Assembly (NCBI GenBank): GCA_001825315.1
Contig: MHVR01000003.1
Location: 1-40,632, forward strand
Origin: Candidatus Zambryskibacteria bacterium RIFCSPHIGHO2_02_FULL_43_14
GTDB taxonomy: Bacteria > Patescibacteriota > Minisyncoccia > Phycocordibacterales > Zambryskibacteraceae
DNA: 40,632 nucleotides
Reading direction: 5' to 3'
The notes under the pieces were generated by a model, which saw nothing but the letters and a program-made list of their open reading frames with translations, did not search any database and was not told the origin of the DNA. How positions within the stretch are numbered: the stretch's first letter is position 1; each line of letters starts with the position of its first letter. Below, piece by piece: positions 15,077 to 21,232 of this stretch. Position numbers and translations under genes: made by a program.

Positions 15077-16042
15077 ATGATCCCAATTCAAAACTCAAAA
15101 CAGAAGATTATTATCGCGATTTCTTTGTTTGGGTTAATAATCCTTGGTCTTTTGGTTTGGTATTTAAAGCAACCTCAAGGAATACCAAATCAAATCCGAG
15201 AATTAACGGTGGAAGAAATAAATGCCAACTTAGATGCGAATACTCAAGCTATGGCTTCCAGTTCTTCTGATTTCGCTCGTCGTATGGCTATAAATGAATT
15301 GCCAGACATTGGCAATTTCAGCAACTATAAAAAGGATGATAATTATGTATATTTTGGAACCGACATCGTTGTAGGAGCTGACCCAAAAACTTTTGAAATA
15401 ATTGACGACCAATTTGCGAAGGATAAAGCCCATGTGTATTACAAAGGGGATATGTTGGAGGATTCGGATTCAGGCACATTTGTTGTCGGCGAAATTCCTA
15501 AAGATAGATTTAACGTCTATTTGTTTTTAATTTGCGAAGATAATATTTGGGATCAGTGCTATAGGAAAGTCGAAGGTGCAGATCCGGCAACGCTCGAGCT
15601 GTTTGTGGGTGGTCTCTACAAAGATAAACTCCATATTTTCTCTGGTACAGAAATGATTCCAAATGCTGATATTGCTACTTTTGCCCTGCATGATGGAGGC
15701 AAGTATGGATATAGTTATTGGTATGATAAGAATTACATTTTTGTGAGGATATATGACGGTATTGGAGTGATAAAAGAAAAATGCAACAATCTCGACCGCA
15801 TCGCTGGCAATTATCTTAAATGCGATGACAAGGTATATTATGAGGACAAGTTTCTTGTCGGTGCCGATGTAAACACGATGATTCCTGTGGGAGTGACCGC
15901 CAATTATGCCAAAGATTCAAAGACTGTTTATTTTGATGGAGAAATTGTAGTAGGGGCAGATGCGGCAACGTTTAATATAGGAGATGGAATTAATGCGAAA
16001 GACAAAAATTACACCTATAAATTCGGGAAAAGAGTCGAATAA
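15077..16042 (+). CDS. DKNYY-repeat exported protein
   Basis: After an N-terminal membrane anchor (IIIAISLFGLIILGLLVWYL, residues 9-28) the protein consists of tandem DKNYY-family units. Their recurring pattern is (A/K)KDx..VYyxGxxVxGADxxTF, for example YKKDDNYVYFGTDIVVGADP, FAKDKAHVYYKGDMLEDSDS and YAKDSKTVYFDGEIVVGADA. The family is of unknown function and is usually extracytoplasmic. The open frame extends upstream into the tRNA, but ATG 15077 is the sensible start because it gives a clean signal anchor and avoids the tRNA. It is monocistronic. The domain call is strong; the function is unknown. Confidence 0.85.
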   Translation: MIPIQNSKQKIIIAISLFGLIILGLLVWYLKQPQGIPNQIRELTVEEINANLDANTQAMASSSSDFARRMAINELPDIGNFSNYKKDDNYVYFGTDIVVGADPKTFEIIDDQFAKDKAHVYYKGDMLEDSDSGTFVVGEIPKDRFNVYLFLICEDNIWDQCYRKVEGADPATLELFVGGLYKDKLHIFSGTEMIPNADIATFALHDGGKYGYSYWYDKNYIFVRIYDGIGVIKEKCNNLDRIAGNYLKCDDKVYYEDKFLVGADVNTMIPVGVTANYAKDSKTVYFDGEIVVGADAATFNIGDGINAKDKNYTYKFGKRVE

Positions 16043-16044
16043 AC

Positions 16045-16248
16045 ATGAAATTACACAAGATCAGGACTGGAAATAGGGAAGATTTAGAGGATAAAAAGTA
16101 CACTTTGAGTATTGGAGTAAGTCTTGGTAACAAATGGTTTACCATCGAAAATATTATAGATCTGATCAGATGGTCTCTTCCTCGTACCAAATATGATTTA
16201 GTTGTATATGTTGGCGATTCTATACATGCAATAAATCTTGTGGGGTAA
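16045..16248 (+). pseudogene. N-terminal fragment, cyclodipeptide-synthase-like, truncated at a REP
   Basis: The reading frame gives LSIGVSLGNKWFTIENIIDL and VVYVGDSIHAINL. This resembles the N-terminus of tRNA-dependent cyclodipeptide synthases (GVSxGN near the catalytic Ser, then a Rossmann strand with D..H..NL). Such enzymes are about 200-250 residues; here the homology ends exactly where the 23-bp repeat begins (16244), and a stop follows at 16246. I read it as a gene cut by insertion or deletion at the repeat. The family call is moderate. Confidence 0.45.
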
Positions 16249-16266
16249 AAGGTGTCAGGAACCTTT
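16244..16266. repeat. 23-bp REP-type inverted repeat, left copy
   Basis: The 23 bp starting GGTAAAAGGTGTCAGG are the exact reverse complement of 16596-16618. Each copy can also fold alone (AAAGGT/ACCTTT around a 7-nt loop). The GGTGTCAGGAACC core resembles REP units found beside RAYT genes. Confidence 0.92.
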
Positions 16267-16297
16267 ATTTTGTATAACTGTATGTTAGTGTAGATTC

Positions 16298-16594
16298 ATG
16301 GGAAGACCTCATAGAACTGACATCGGTGGATATGTGTATCATGTATTAAACCGAGCTAATGCGCGAATAGTCACAAACAATAGATTATGGGCATGTATAT
16401 CAAGGGAGATATAAATCTTTTTTAGTGTAAGAGGATTCATATTTGTGGGCATTACTGGCTTATGTTGAAAGAAATGCGTTACGAGCCAAATTAGTGAAAT
16501 TTCCCAAATCCATGGCGCTTTCTTTCGATAACGAAACCTATACTGCCAAAAAATTTGGGTTAGAGATAACAGAAAGAAAAAGAGGCAGACTAAA
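16298..16594 (+). pseudogene. Degenerate RAYT transposase with internal deletion
   Basis: The start reads MGRPHRTDIGGYVYHVLNRA, the classic RAYT N-terminus. After about 24 codons the match jumps, in another frame from about 16400, to HVYQGRYKSFLV-stop-EDSYL and AYVERNALRAKLVKF from the C-terminal half. The middle with the HUH motif and catalytic Tyr is missing, the frame is shifted, and TAA replaces a codon that is usually Gln. The C-terminal frame ends at a TGA inside the right inverted repeat. The element is inactive but keeps both perfect flanking repeats. Confidence 0.85.
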
Positions 16595-16595
16595 G

Positions 16596-16618
16596 AAAGG
16601 TTCCTGACACCTTTTACC
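16596..16618. repeat. 23-bp REP-type inverted repeat, right copy
   Basis: Exact reverse complement of 16244-16266. The pair brackets the dead RAYT and defines an element of 375 bp (16244-16618). Confidence 0.92.
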
Positions 16619-16634
16619 TAATGGGCTCAGCCAG

Positions 16635-16777
16635 TTGAGAAGTGTGTTTGTTGGCGGTCCACAAAAACTAAAATATCAGTATAGATTTAAAGGTTTAGTT
16701 ATGACTGATTCAGAGTTTAAATTCTTTAAATTATTAAAGGATATTATACAAGAAAGTTATAATATTTTTCCTCAGAT
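16635..16777 (+). pseudogene. Fragment resembling a DUF2726 domain
   Basis: The frame reads YQYRFKGLVMTDSEFKFFKL and IIQESYNIFPQIHL, which fits the opening of DUF2726 (aromatic-Leu-T-x-x-E-x-x-F-F ... V-F-P-Q-V). Homology stops where a partial repeat copy begins (16778), and the remaining residues are unrelated. No promoter or start is convincing. I read it as debris of a larger gene, with moderate confidence in the family. Confidence 0.45.
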
Positions 16778-16791
16778 ACACCTTTTACCCC
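16778..16791. repeat. Partial third copy of the 23-bp REP repeat
   Basis: ACACCTTTTACCCC is the exact reverse complement of 16242-16255, which covers 12 bp of the left repeat plus two flanking bases. It lies at the break point of the DUF2726-like fragment and just before the promoter of the DsrE-like gene. Confidence 0.7.
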
Positions 16792-16807
16792 CGTGTGATT
16801 TTTTTGT

Positions 16808-16813
16808 TATAAT
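16808..16813 (+). promoter_or_regulatory. -10 box TATAAT immediately before the DsrE-like gene
   Basis: A perfect TATAAT ends 6 nt before ATG 16820, placing the likely transcription start at or beside the start codon. No good -35 box is visible. Confidence 0.5.
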
Positions 16814-16819
16814 GCTCTT

Positions 16820-17146
16820 ATGAGGCTCGGCATCATCCTACAATCCAACAAACCAGAACACGCATGGAACACGTTCCGTTTGGGTATCACCTCGCTGAAA
16901 GCAGGGCATCGGGTAGAAATCTTTTTGATGAGCGAAGGGTCGGAACTTGACTCTGTCCCGGACACCAAAGATTTTGATGTTTCGGTAAAAGTGGCGGAAT
17001 TTAAGGGACTGAAAGGAGAAATCTATGCCTGCGAAAGCTGTCTCAAGGTGCGGGGTAAGAGCGAAAGTAAAGTATGTCCCGTTTCCACGATGGCTGATTT
17101 GCTCAAAATGGTCGAGAATTCGGATAAAGTTTTAGTTTTTGGCTAA
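16820..17146 (+). CDS. DsrE-family protein
   Basis: This 108-residue protein has a DsrE/DsrF-like fold: MRLGIILQSNKPEHAWNTFR, then AGHRVEIFLMSEGSELDSV, then a cysteine-containing segment IYACESCLKVRGK with a further Cys in VCPVSTM, and the end NSDKVLVFG. Family members carry sulfur relay or redox cysteines. The CxxC pair here (ACESC) could be redox active. The transcript would be nearly leaderless. It is followed 10 bp later by the SHOCT protein. The pathway is unknown. Confidence 0.78.
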   Translation: MRLGIILQSNKPEHAWNTFRLGITSLKAGHRVEIFLMSEGSELDSVPDTKDFDVSVKVAEFKGLKGEIYACESCLKVRGKSESKVCPVSTMADLLKMVENSDKVLVFG

Positions 17147-17156
17147 CTTAATAAAT

Positions 17157-17846
17157 ATGAAAAAACTTATTTTCACAATTTTTGCAATAGTCATCATTGG
17201 CTCATTCGCCACAAGCGCAAACGCTCAAATGATGGGCGGATTTTCCAATTCCTCAGTGGATTGGGAAGAAGTAGTTGAGCACACCGTCCGCGAAGAACAA
17301 GAAGGCAAAGAGCTTTGGAACAAGCTCCAAGCCAAAGAAGTTGTTTGCGCCGATATAAACGATGAGCAGTATGGAGTCCTTGGCGAGTATTTTATGGGTC
17401 AAATGGCCGGAGATTCTCACGCCGCGATGAACGCCATGATGATTCAGGCTCATGGCGAAGATGGCGAGGAGCAAATTCATATCGTCATGGGTAAACGGCT
17501 TTCCGGTTGCGACACCTCGGCGGCGTTCCCCGCAATCAGCGGTGGCTGGATGCCGATGATGAATATAATGTGGGGAGGGTGGACGTCTCCTTTTAGCAAT
17601 AATTCAACAAATAATATGATGAATTTTGGATTCGGGCCTTTCGGTGGCTTCGGTTGGATTTTCATGATTCTCTGGTGGGTCTTGATAATCTCGGGCATTG
17701 TCGCGCTTATTAAATGGCTTACGAGCCAATCTCGTAGCGGTGATAATCGGGGAAAATCCGCACTTGATGTACTGAAAGAACGCTATGCAAAAGGCGAAAT
17801 AGACAAGAAGGAATTCGAGGAAAAGAAAAGGGATTTGGATATATAA
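17157..17846 (+). CDS. Exported membrane protein with C-terminal SHOCT domain
   Basis: A signal peptide (MKKLIFTIFAIVIIGSFATS, cleavage after NAQ) leads into an acidic, Met-rich extracytoplasmic region with two isolated cysteines (VVCADI, SGCDTS). A membrane helix follows at about residues 161-185 (FGWIFMILWWVLIISG), then a basic linker and a SHOCT motif (ALDVLKERYAKGEIDKKEFE). SHOCT is a short oligomerisation motif found at protein ends. A TTG six codons upstream would overlap the DsrE gene, but the ATG gives the clean signal peptide. The function is unknown; methionine richness suggests metal contact as a possibility only. Confidence 0.8.
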   Translation: MKKLIFTIFAIVIIGSFATSANAQMMGGFSNSSVDWEEVVEHTVREEQEGKELWNKLQAKEVVCADINDEQYGVLGEYFMGQMAGDSHAAMNAMMIQAHGEDGEEQIHIVMGKRLSGCDTSAAFPAISGGWMPMMNIMWGGWTSPFSNNSTNNMMNFGFGPFGGFGWIFMILWWVLIISGIVALIKWLTSQSRSGDNRGKSALDVLKERYAKGEIDKKEFEEKKRDLDI

Positions 17847-17863
17847 CAGAGTTTCTCCTTTGT

Positions 17864-17891
17864 TTGGTTTTTAAGTTTTTTGCGCTATAAT
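17864..17891 (+). promoter_or_regulatory. Putative promoter before the small-ORF remnant
   Basis: TTGGTT (17864-17869), a 16-nt spacer and a perfect TATAAT (17886-17891). The -10 box lies in a GCGCT/AGCGC inverted repeat and ends 10 nt before ATG 17902. Confidence 0.45.
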
Positions 17892-17901
17892 TAGAAGCGC
17901 T

Positions 17902-17973
17902 ATGATTCAAAATTATATTGAGAATCATCTGAATGAAACTCGGTACAAAATGGTTAGGATAGAACTTAAATAA
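17902..17973 (+). pseudogene. 23-codon remnant resembling a HicB antitoxin N-terminus
   Basis: MIQNYIENHLNETRYKM followed by VRIELK-stop resembles the first strand and helix of HicB-like antitoxins (M.~.YIE..L..A.YE), then ends abruptly. It has a plausible promoter. No HicA toxin is adjacent. It is best read as a decayed antitoxin gene or a chance short ORF. Confidence 0.3.
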
Positions 17974-17986
17974 ATATTAAACAGTA

Positions 17987-18193
17987 ATGAATCAAGATAT
18001 TCACAAAAAATTTTCTGGTCATTTGTGTAGTAAATGTGGAGGCTCTGCACCCGGATGGAAGTGCCCGGCCTGTGGTGCGATGTCTGCAGTTTTTGATTCC
18101 ACACACGCTCTTAGTTGTCCAGCGAAAGGCAAAATTGAAGCTCAATGTCAAAAGTGCAGTGAAGCGGAATCAAAATGTACTTGTATAGTTTAG
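17987..18193 (+). CDS. Small cysteine-rich zinc-ribbon protein
   Basis: This 68-residue protein has three CxxC pairs that could bind zinc: CSKCGG, CPACGA and CQKC, with a further CTC near the end. There is no signal peptide. Small zinc-ribbon proteins of this type are common in CPR genomes and of unknown role. No Shine-Dalgarno site is visible. Its size and composition leave a small chance that it is not expressed. Confidence 0.6.
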   Translation: MNQDIHKKFSGHLCSKCGGSAPGWKCPACGAMSAVFDSTHALSCPAKGKIEAQCQKCSEAESKCTCIV

Positions 18194-18242
18194 ACAGATA
18201 TCTTAAATAATGTCTCCAGATTAAAGTGTCGGACCATGTATA

Positions 18243-19034
18243 ATGTATCCTGTGAAAAGAATTTTTTTAGTAGCGATTATTGTCATTCTTGGTCTTATCC
18301 TGTGGTGGCAGTTTGCCCCCCGAGATACTGTGTCTGTTGATAATGAACTCGAAAAGGCGGACCTTATTCGGCTTGATACTCCTCGCCCCAATCAAATCAT
18401 TAGTAGTCCCTTGGCTATAAAAGGAGTGGCAAGAGGTTACTGGTTCTTCGAAGCGAGTTTCCCGGTAGTGCTTGTCAACTGGGACGGGCTAATAATCGCG
18501 CAAGGCATTGCCACAGCGCAGGACGAATGGATGACAGAAGATTTCGTGCCGTTTGAAGCGACACTCACCTTTACGGTGGAGAAAGACGTTTATAGCAATA
18601 GAGGAGCCTTAATACTTCGCAAAGATAATCCATCCGGTCTTCCCGAACACGATGATGCGCTTGAAATCCCGGTGATGTTTGAAAAAGTTGAGTCGGATGA
18701 TTCGGGTATATTACCTTTTAATTCCGGGGTAAGCGGTATAGTCTCGCTTGGACCGACATGTCCTGTGATGCAATATCCGCCAGATCCAGACTGTAATGAC
18801 AAACCGTTTGAGACTACCGTTCAAGTGTTCGCAAAAAATAGCGCCAGCACCGCACCTTTTGCGGTCACGCGAACAGACAAAGAAGGACGATATTCATTTG
18901 CGCTTCCACCGGGGGGATACACCTTGCAGGCGGTTAGCGGCAAGCCATTTCCCAGTTGCGGAGCGCAGAGCATTACTATAGAACCGGAAGTAGCGATTGA
19001 AGTGAATCTCTCTTGCGATACCGGAATTAGATAA
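18243..19034 (+). CDS. Membrane-anchored Gmad2 plus carboxypeptidase-regulatory-like domain protein
   Basis: An N-terminal helix (IFLVAIIVILGLILWWQF) anchors the protein outside the membrane. Residues about 38-140 match Gmad2, the immunoglobulin-like domain first described in spore germination proteins (DTPRPNQIISSPLAIKGVAR ... GYWFFEASFPVVLVNWDG). Residues about 160-260 form a beta-sandwich of the carboxypeptidase-regulatory type (GVSGIVSLGPTCP ... DKEGRYSFALPPGGYTLQAV) with cysteines that could form disulfides. A perfect TATAAT (18238-18243) overlaps the annotated ATG; the in-frame GTG at 18252 (MKRIFLV) would then be a near-leaderless start and is equally likely. The function is unknown. 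Confidence 0.82.
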   Translation: MYPVKRIFLVAIIVILGLILWWQFAPRDTVSVDNELEKADLIRLDTPRPNQIISSPLAIKGVARGYWFFEASFPVVLVNWDGLIIAQGIATAQDEWMTEDFVPFEATLTFTVEKDVYSNRGALILRKDNPSGLPEHDDALEIPVMFEKVESDDSGILPFNSGVSGIVSLGPTCPVMQYPPDPDCNDKPFETTVQVFAKNSASTAPFAVTRTDKEGRYSFALPPGGYTLQAVSGKPFPSCGAQSITIEPEVAIEVNLSCDTGIR

Positions 19035-19051
19035 ATTATCAAAATAGATTT

Positions 19052-19663
19052 ATGAAAGCACAGATAGTGGTAATACACGGTGGAGATACGTTTGAGACTT
19101 ATGACGAATATTTAGATTTTCTACGTAACTACAAAATTGACATTGAGCGGTATAGAAATGGTAAAGATGATTGGAAACCATGGCTTAGGAAAAAGCTTGG
19201 TGGTAACTATGAAGTTATTCAGCCAATCATGCCTAATAAAAATAATGCCCAATTTGATGAGTGGAAACTCTGGTTCGAAAAGTTTATCCCTTTCTTGAAC
19301 GACGAGGTTATATTGATAGGACATTCTCTTGGTGGGGTGTTTTTGGCTAAATATCTTTCAGAAAATCAATTTCCAAGAAAAATAAAAGCCGTATTTCTTG
19401 TCGGCGCAATTTATGATAAAGACGATGAGGGTTACAATGTAGTTAGCTTTACATTACCTAAAAAACTGAATTTGCAAACTGATCAAGTGTATTTATATCA
19501 CAGTAAAGATGATCCAGTTGTACCTTTTTCTGCACTAGAGCAATATAAAAAAGCTTTGCCAAATGCCCAAACAAGAGTTTTTGAAGATAGGGGACACTTA
19601 AATCAAGAAGAGTTTCCAGAGCTTGTGGAGGATATATCAAAACTTCTCAAAAAATTACTTTAG
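19052..19663 (+). CDS. Alpha/beta-hydrolase, RBBP9/YdeN-like
   Basis: This 203-residue serine hydrolase fold starts with QIVVIHGGDTFETYDEYLDF. The nucleophile is the Ser of IGHSLGGVF, the acid is likely an Asp in HSKDDPVVPF, and the base is the His of EDRGHL. RBBP9/YdeN-like proteins are small hydrolases of unknown substrate. It follows the Gmad2 gene by 17 bp and may be co-transcribed. The catalytic triad is complete, so activity is expected. Confidence 0.87.
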   Translation: MKAQIVVIHGGDTFETYDEYLDFLRNYKIDIERYRNGKDDWKPWLRKKLGGNYEVIQPIMPNKNNAQFDEWKLWFEKFIPFLNDEVILIGHSLGGVFLAKYLSENQFPRKIKAVFLVGAIYDKDDEGYNVVSFTLPKKLNLQTDQVYLYHSKDDPVVPFSALEQYKKALPNAQTRVFEDRGHLNQEEFPELVEDISKLLKKLL

Positions 19664-19750
19664 TACAAGCAGGATAGCGCCGTGCGTTTGTAGCTTCGCT
19701 GAAGTAGTCCACATCGAGACCTGAAGAAGCTTTTTCCCATGATATGATAA

Positions 19751-20182
19751 ATGCATATGAGTATAAAAAAAATTACATGGTTAGGGTTGCGTCTCGCGAT
19801 GGGTTTTATTTTCCTCTGGGCGTTTATCGATAAATTATTTGGCTTAGGATTTGCCACCACAAGCAAAAATGCGTGGCTCAACGGAGGGTCGCCTACCTCC
19901 GGGTTCTTGACGAATGCCACTCACGGGCCTTTGGCAGAATTTTTCAAGGAATTAGCGGGAATACCTACCGTGGACTGGCTCTTTATGCTTGGACTCTTAG
20001 GTGTGGGAGTCACTCTTTTATTTAATAAGTTTGTTACTTGGGGAGCGATGGCCGGCTCTGTTATGCTCCTTCTTATGTATTTGGCCGTTCTCCCGCCTGC
20101 TAACAATCCTCTCATAGATGACCATATCGTTTATATTTTTGTGTTAGTCCTATTGGCATTAAGAAATCAGGAAAACAGATAG
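19751..20182 (+). CDS. DoxX/DoxD-like membrane protein
   Basis: Four hydrophobic helices in 143 residues begin with WLGLRLAMGFIFLWAFIDKL, the typical DoxX first helix. A glycine-rich loop follows, then WLFMLGLLGVGVTLLF, WGAMAGSVMLLLMYLAVL and HIVYIFVLVLLALRNQ. The family includes the small subunit of thiosulfate:quinone oxidoreductase and proteins of redox defence. TATGAT (19743-19748) ends 8 nt before the second Met codon (19757), favouring that start. The substrate is not known. Confidence 0.83.
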   Translation: MHMSIKKITWLGLRLAMGFIFLWAFIDKLFGLGFATTSKNAWLNGGSPTSGFLTNATHGPLAEFFKELAGIPTVDWLFMLGLLGVGVTLLFNKFVTWGAMAGSVMLLLMYLAVLPPANNPLIDDHIVYIFVLVLLALRNQENR

Positions 20183-20183
20183 T

Positions 20184-20211
20184 TTGAAAAATTGGACAAA
20201 ATATCGATAAT
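20184..20211 (+). promoter_or_regulatory. Putative promoter of the G/C-rich three-gene module
   Basis: TTGAAA (20184-20189), a 16-nt spacer and GATAAT (20206-20211). It would give a leader of about 115 nt before the GTG at 20333. A second TTGACA at 20277 has no convincing -10 partner at normal spacing. Confidence 0.5.
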
Positions 20212-20332
20212 ATGTTAGTAAGAGTGCGCTTGTGGTGATGCCACGAGTTTGGTCTCAATAAAGGCCGAAAAGCCCCTTGACAAACACGGGGAATTCCCTG
20301 TCATTAGGATTTAAAAGAAAGGTTGGTGTGTA
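20212..20332 (+). promoter_or_regulatory. Structured 5' leader of the module
   Basis: Hairpins are visible: CTTGTGG/CCACGAG around TGAT (20230-20247 region), and a nested GACA ... GGGAATTCCC ... TGTC (20279-20301). A purine-rich AAAAGAAAGG stretch ends at about 20322 and can serve the GTG start. No known riboswitch class is recognised. Confidence 0.4.
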
Positions 20333-21043
20333 GTGAGAAGGATGATTGTGATGATGATTCTCGTCTTCTTGCCGTCGGCTGGACTTTATGCTCAGACGAC
20401 TTCAGATCCCGCTTCGCGCGAGGATTTGCAAAAGGCGACTGCAGAGATGAAGAGGGCGGTTCGTGATGCGGAAAAGAAGTCCGCAACGCAGGCCGCCAAG
20501 GCTCGTACCGAAGCTGAAAAACAGCACCAAGAGTCTCTTCAGCAGTCAGTCGAAGTCGAGAAGAAACTTCGTGATGAGATCATCACGACGGCCGCCAAGC
20601 AACAGAAGGTGGCTGAAGAGACTGAAGCAAAAACAAGAAAAATGATGTTCTGGGGTGTAGGTGGTGTTGTAGCGGTTCTCGCTCTCATCGCCTTGGGTGT
20701 TGTCTTCGCAAGAAGCCGCACCAAAGCCCCAGAGGTCCGCGTGGTCCAAAACCACGGCAAGAAAACGGACATTCTGACAGATCCGGACATTCCGGCGCTG
20801 AAAGAGTTTGCCGCTCGGAACGGAAACATCTCGCGAGTGATGTTCTGTCTCACTCTCTCCCAAAAAGGAACTCTCTGGGACGGTGAACAGATCATCTGCA
20901 CAGCCGAACTCCGAGAGAACCTTCCCCCGCTTGTTTACTTCGACGGAGATGCAAGTCCCGTCGCATGGGACAAGCGGAAGAGAAGAGCAGTCCTGATTGC
21001 TATGCAAAAGCAATCAGCAGTCGTCGGGTCAGTAACCCAGTAG
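20333..21043 (+). CDS. Single-pass membrane protein with extracytoplasmic coiled coil
   Basis: I do not recognise a family. The protein has a signal peptide (MIVMMILVFLPSAGLYAQ), then a long Ala/Glu/Lys/Gln-rich coiled coil (about residues 25-105) and a membrane helix (MFWGVGGVVAVLALIALGVV, about 107-127). A cytoplasmic domain of about 105 residues with two cysteines follows (VMFCLTLSQKGTLWDGEQIIC). The start is GTG 20333; ATG 20342 is a possible alternative. Codons end mostly in G or C, unlike the flanking genes. It is the first gene of a unit with the LysM and Gly-rich proteins, which suggests an envelope-spanning assembly. Confidence 0.75.
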   Translation: MRRMIVMMILVFLPSAGLYAQTTSDPASREDLQKATAEMKRAVRDAEKKSATQAAKARTEAEKQHQESLQQSVEVEKKLRDEIITTAAKQQKVAEETEAKTRKMMFWGVGGVVAVLALIALGVVFARSRTKAPEVRVVQNHGKKTDILTDPDIPALKEFAARNGNISRVMFCLTLSQKGTLWDGEQIICTAELRENLPPLVYFDGDASPVAWDKRKRRAVLIAMQKQSAVVGSVTQ

Positions 21044-21099
21044 AGCTTTAACCTCTAACAAAAAAGAAGGTTGAAATTCTTTCGAAGCATTCAATTCTG

Positions 21100-21140
21100 C
21101 AAAGTGATTCGTCACCCGTAAAAGGGGGCGTTTACATGGA
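21100..21140 (+). repeat. 41-bp translation-coupling element, copy 1
   Basis: Identical to 21192-21232 except for one base (T/C at 21132). In order it carries the GTGA-TTCG-TCAC hairpin with a UUCG tetraloop, a TAA stop (21119-21121) read as KVIRHP-stop, the Shine-Dalgarno-like AAAAGGGGGCG, and the ATG of the following micro-ORF (21136). Confidence 0.9.
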
Positions 21141-21213
21141 CCAGAAAAGAATTCTCGGAGGTGCGATTGACTGCGGCGTCTTGTATGGCTACAAAGTGAT
21201 TCGTCACCCGTAA
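21136..21213 (+). CDS. 25-aa micro-ORF between the two 41-bp elements
   Basis: The peptide is MDQKRILGGAIDCGV followed by LYGYKVIRHP. It begins at the ATG of repeat copy 1, 8 nt after a GGGGG ribosome-binding site, and ends at the TAA of copy 2. Its C-terminus KVIRHP is encoded by the repeat. A similar micro-ORF from TTG 21071 ends in KVIRHP at copy 1. It may be a leader peptide coupling translation of the genes on either side, or a chance ORF created by the repeat. Confidence 0.45.
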   Translation: MDQKRILGGAIDCGVLYGYKVIRHP

Positions 21214-21232
21214 AAGGGGGCGTCTACATGGA
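21192..21232 (+). repeat. 41-bp translation-coupling element, copy 2
   Basis: Second copy of the element at 21100-21140, offset by 92 bp. Its TAA (21211-21213) closes the 25-aa micro-ORF, and its GGGGG site precedes ATG 21229, which opens a 34-codon frame. The LysM protein frame starts four bases further on, at GTG 21233, in a different frame. Confidence 0.9.

Noticed and set aside
20277-20310. Second promoter with TTGACA at 20277
   Set aside because: No acceptable -10 box lies 15-19 nt downstream; TAGGAT is 22 nt away.
21100-21232. Two 41-bp repeats as a possible CRISPR start
   Set aside because: Only two copies, each containing a stop, ribosome-binding site and start codon, with no further spacers and no cas genes.
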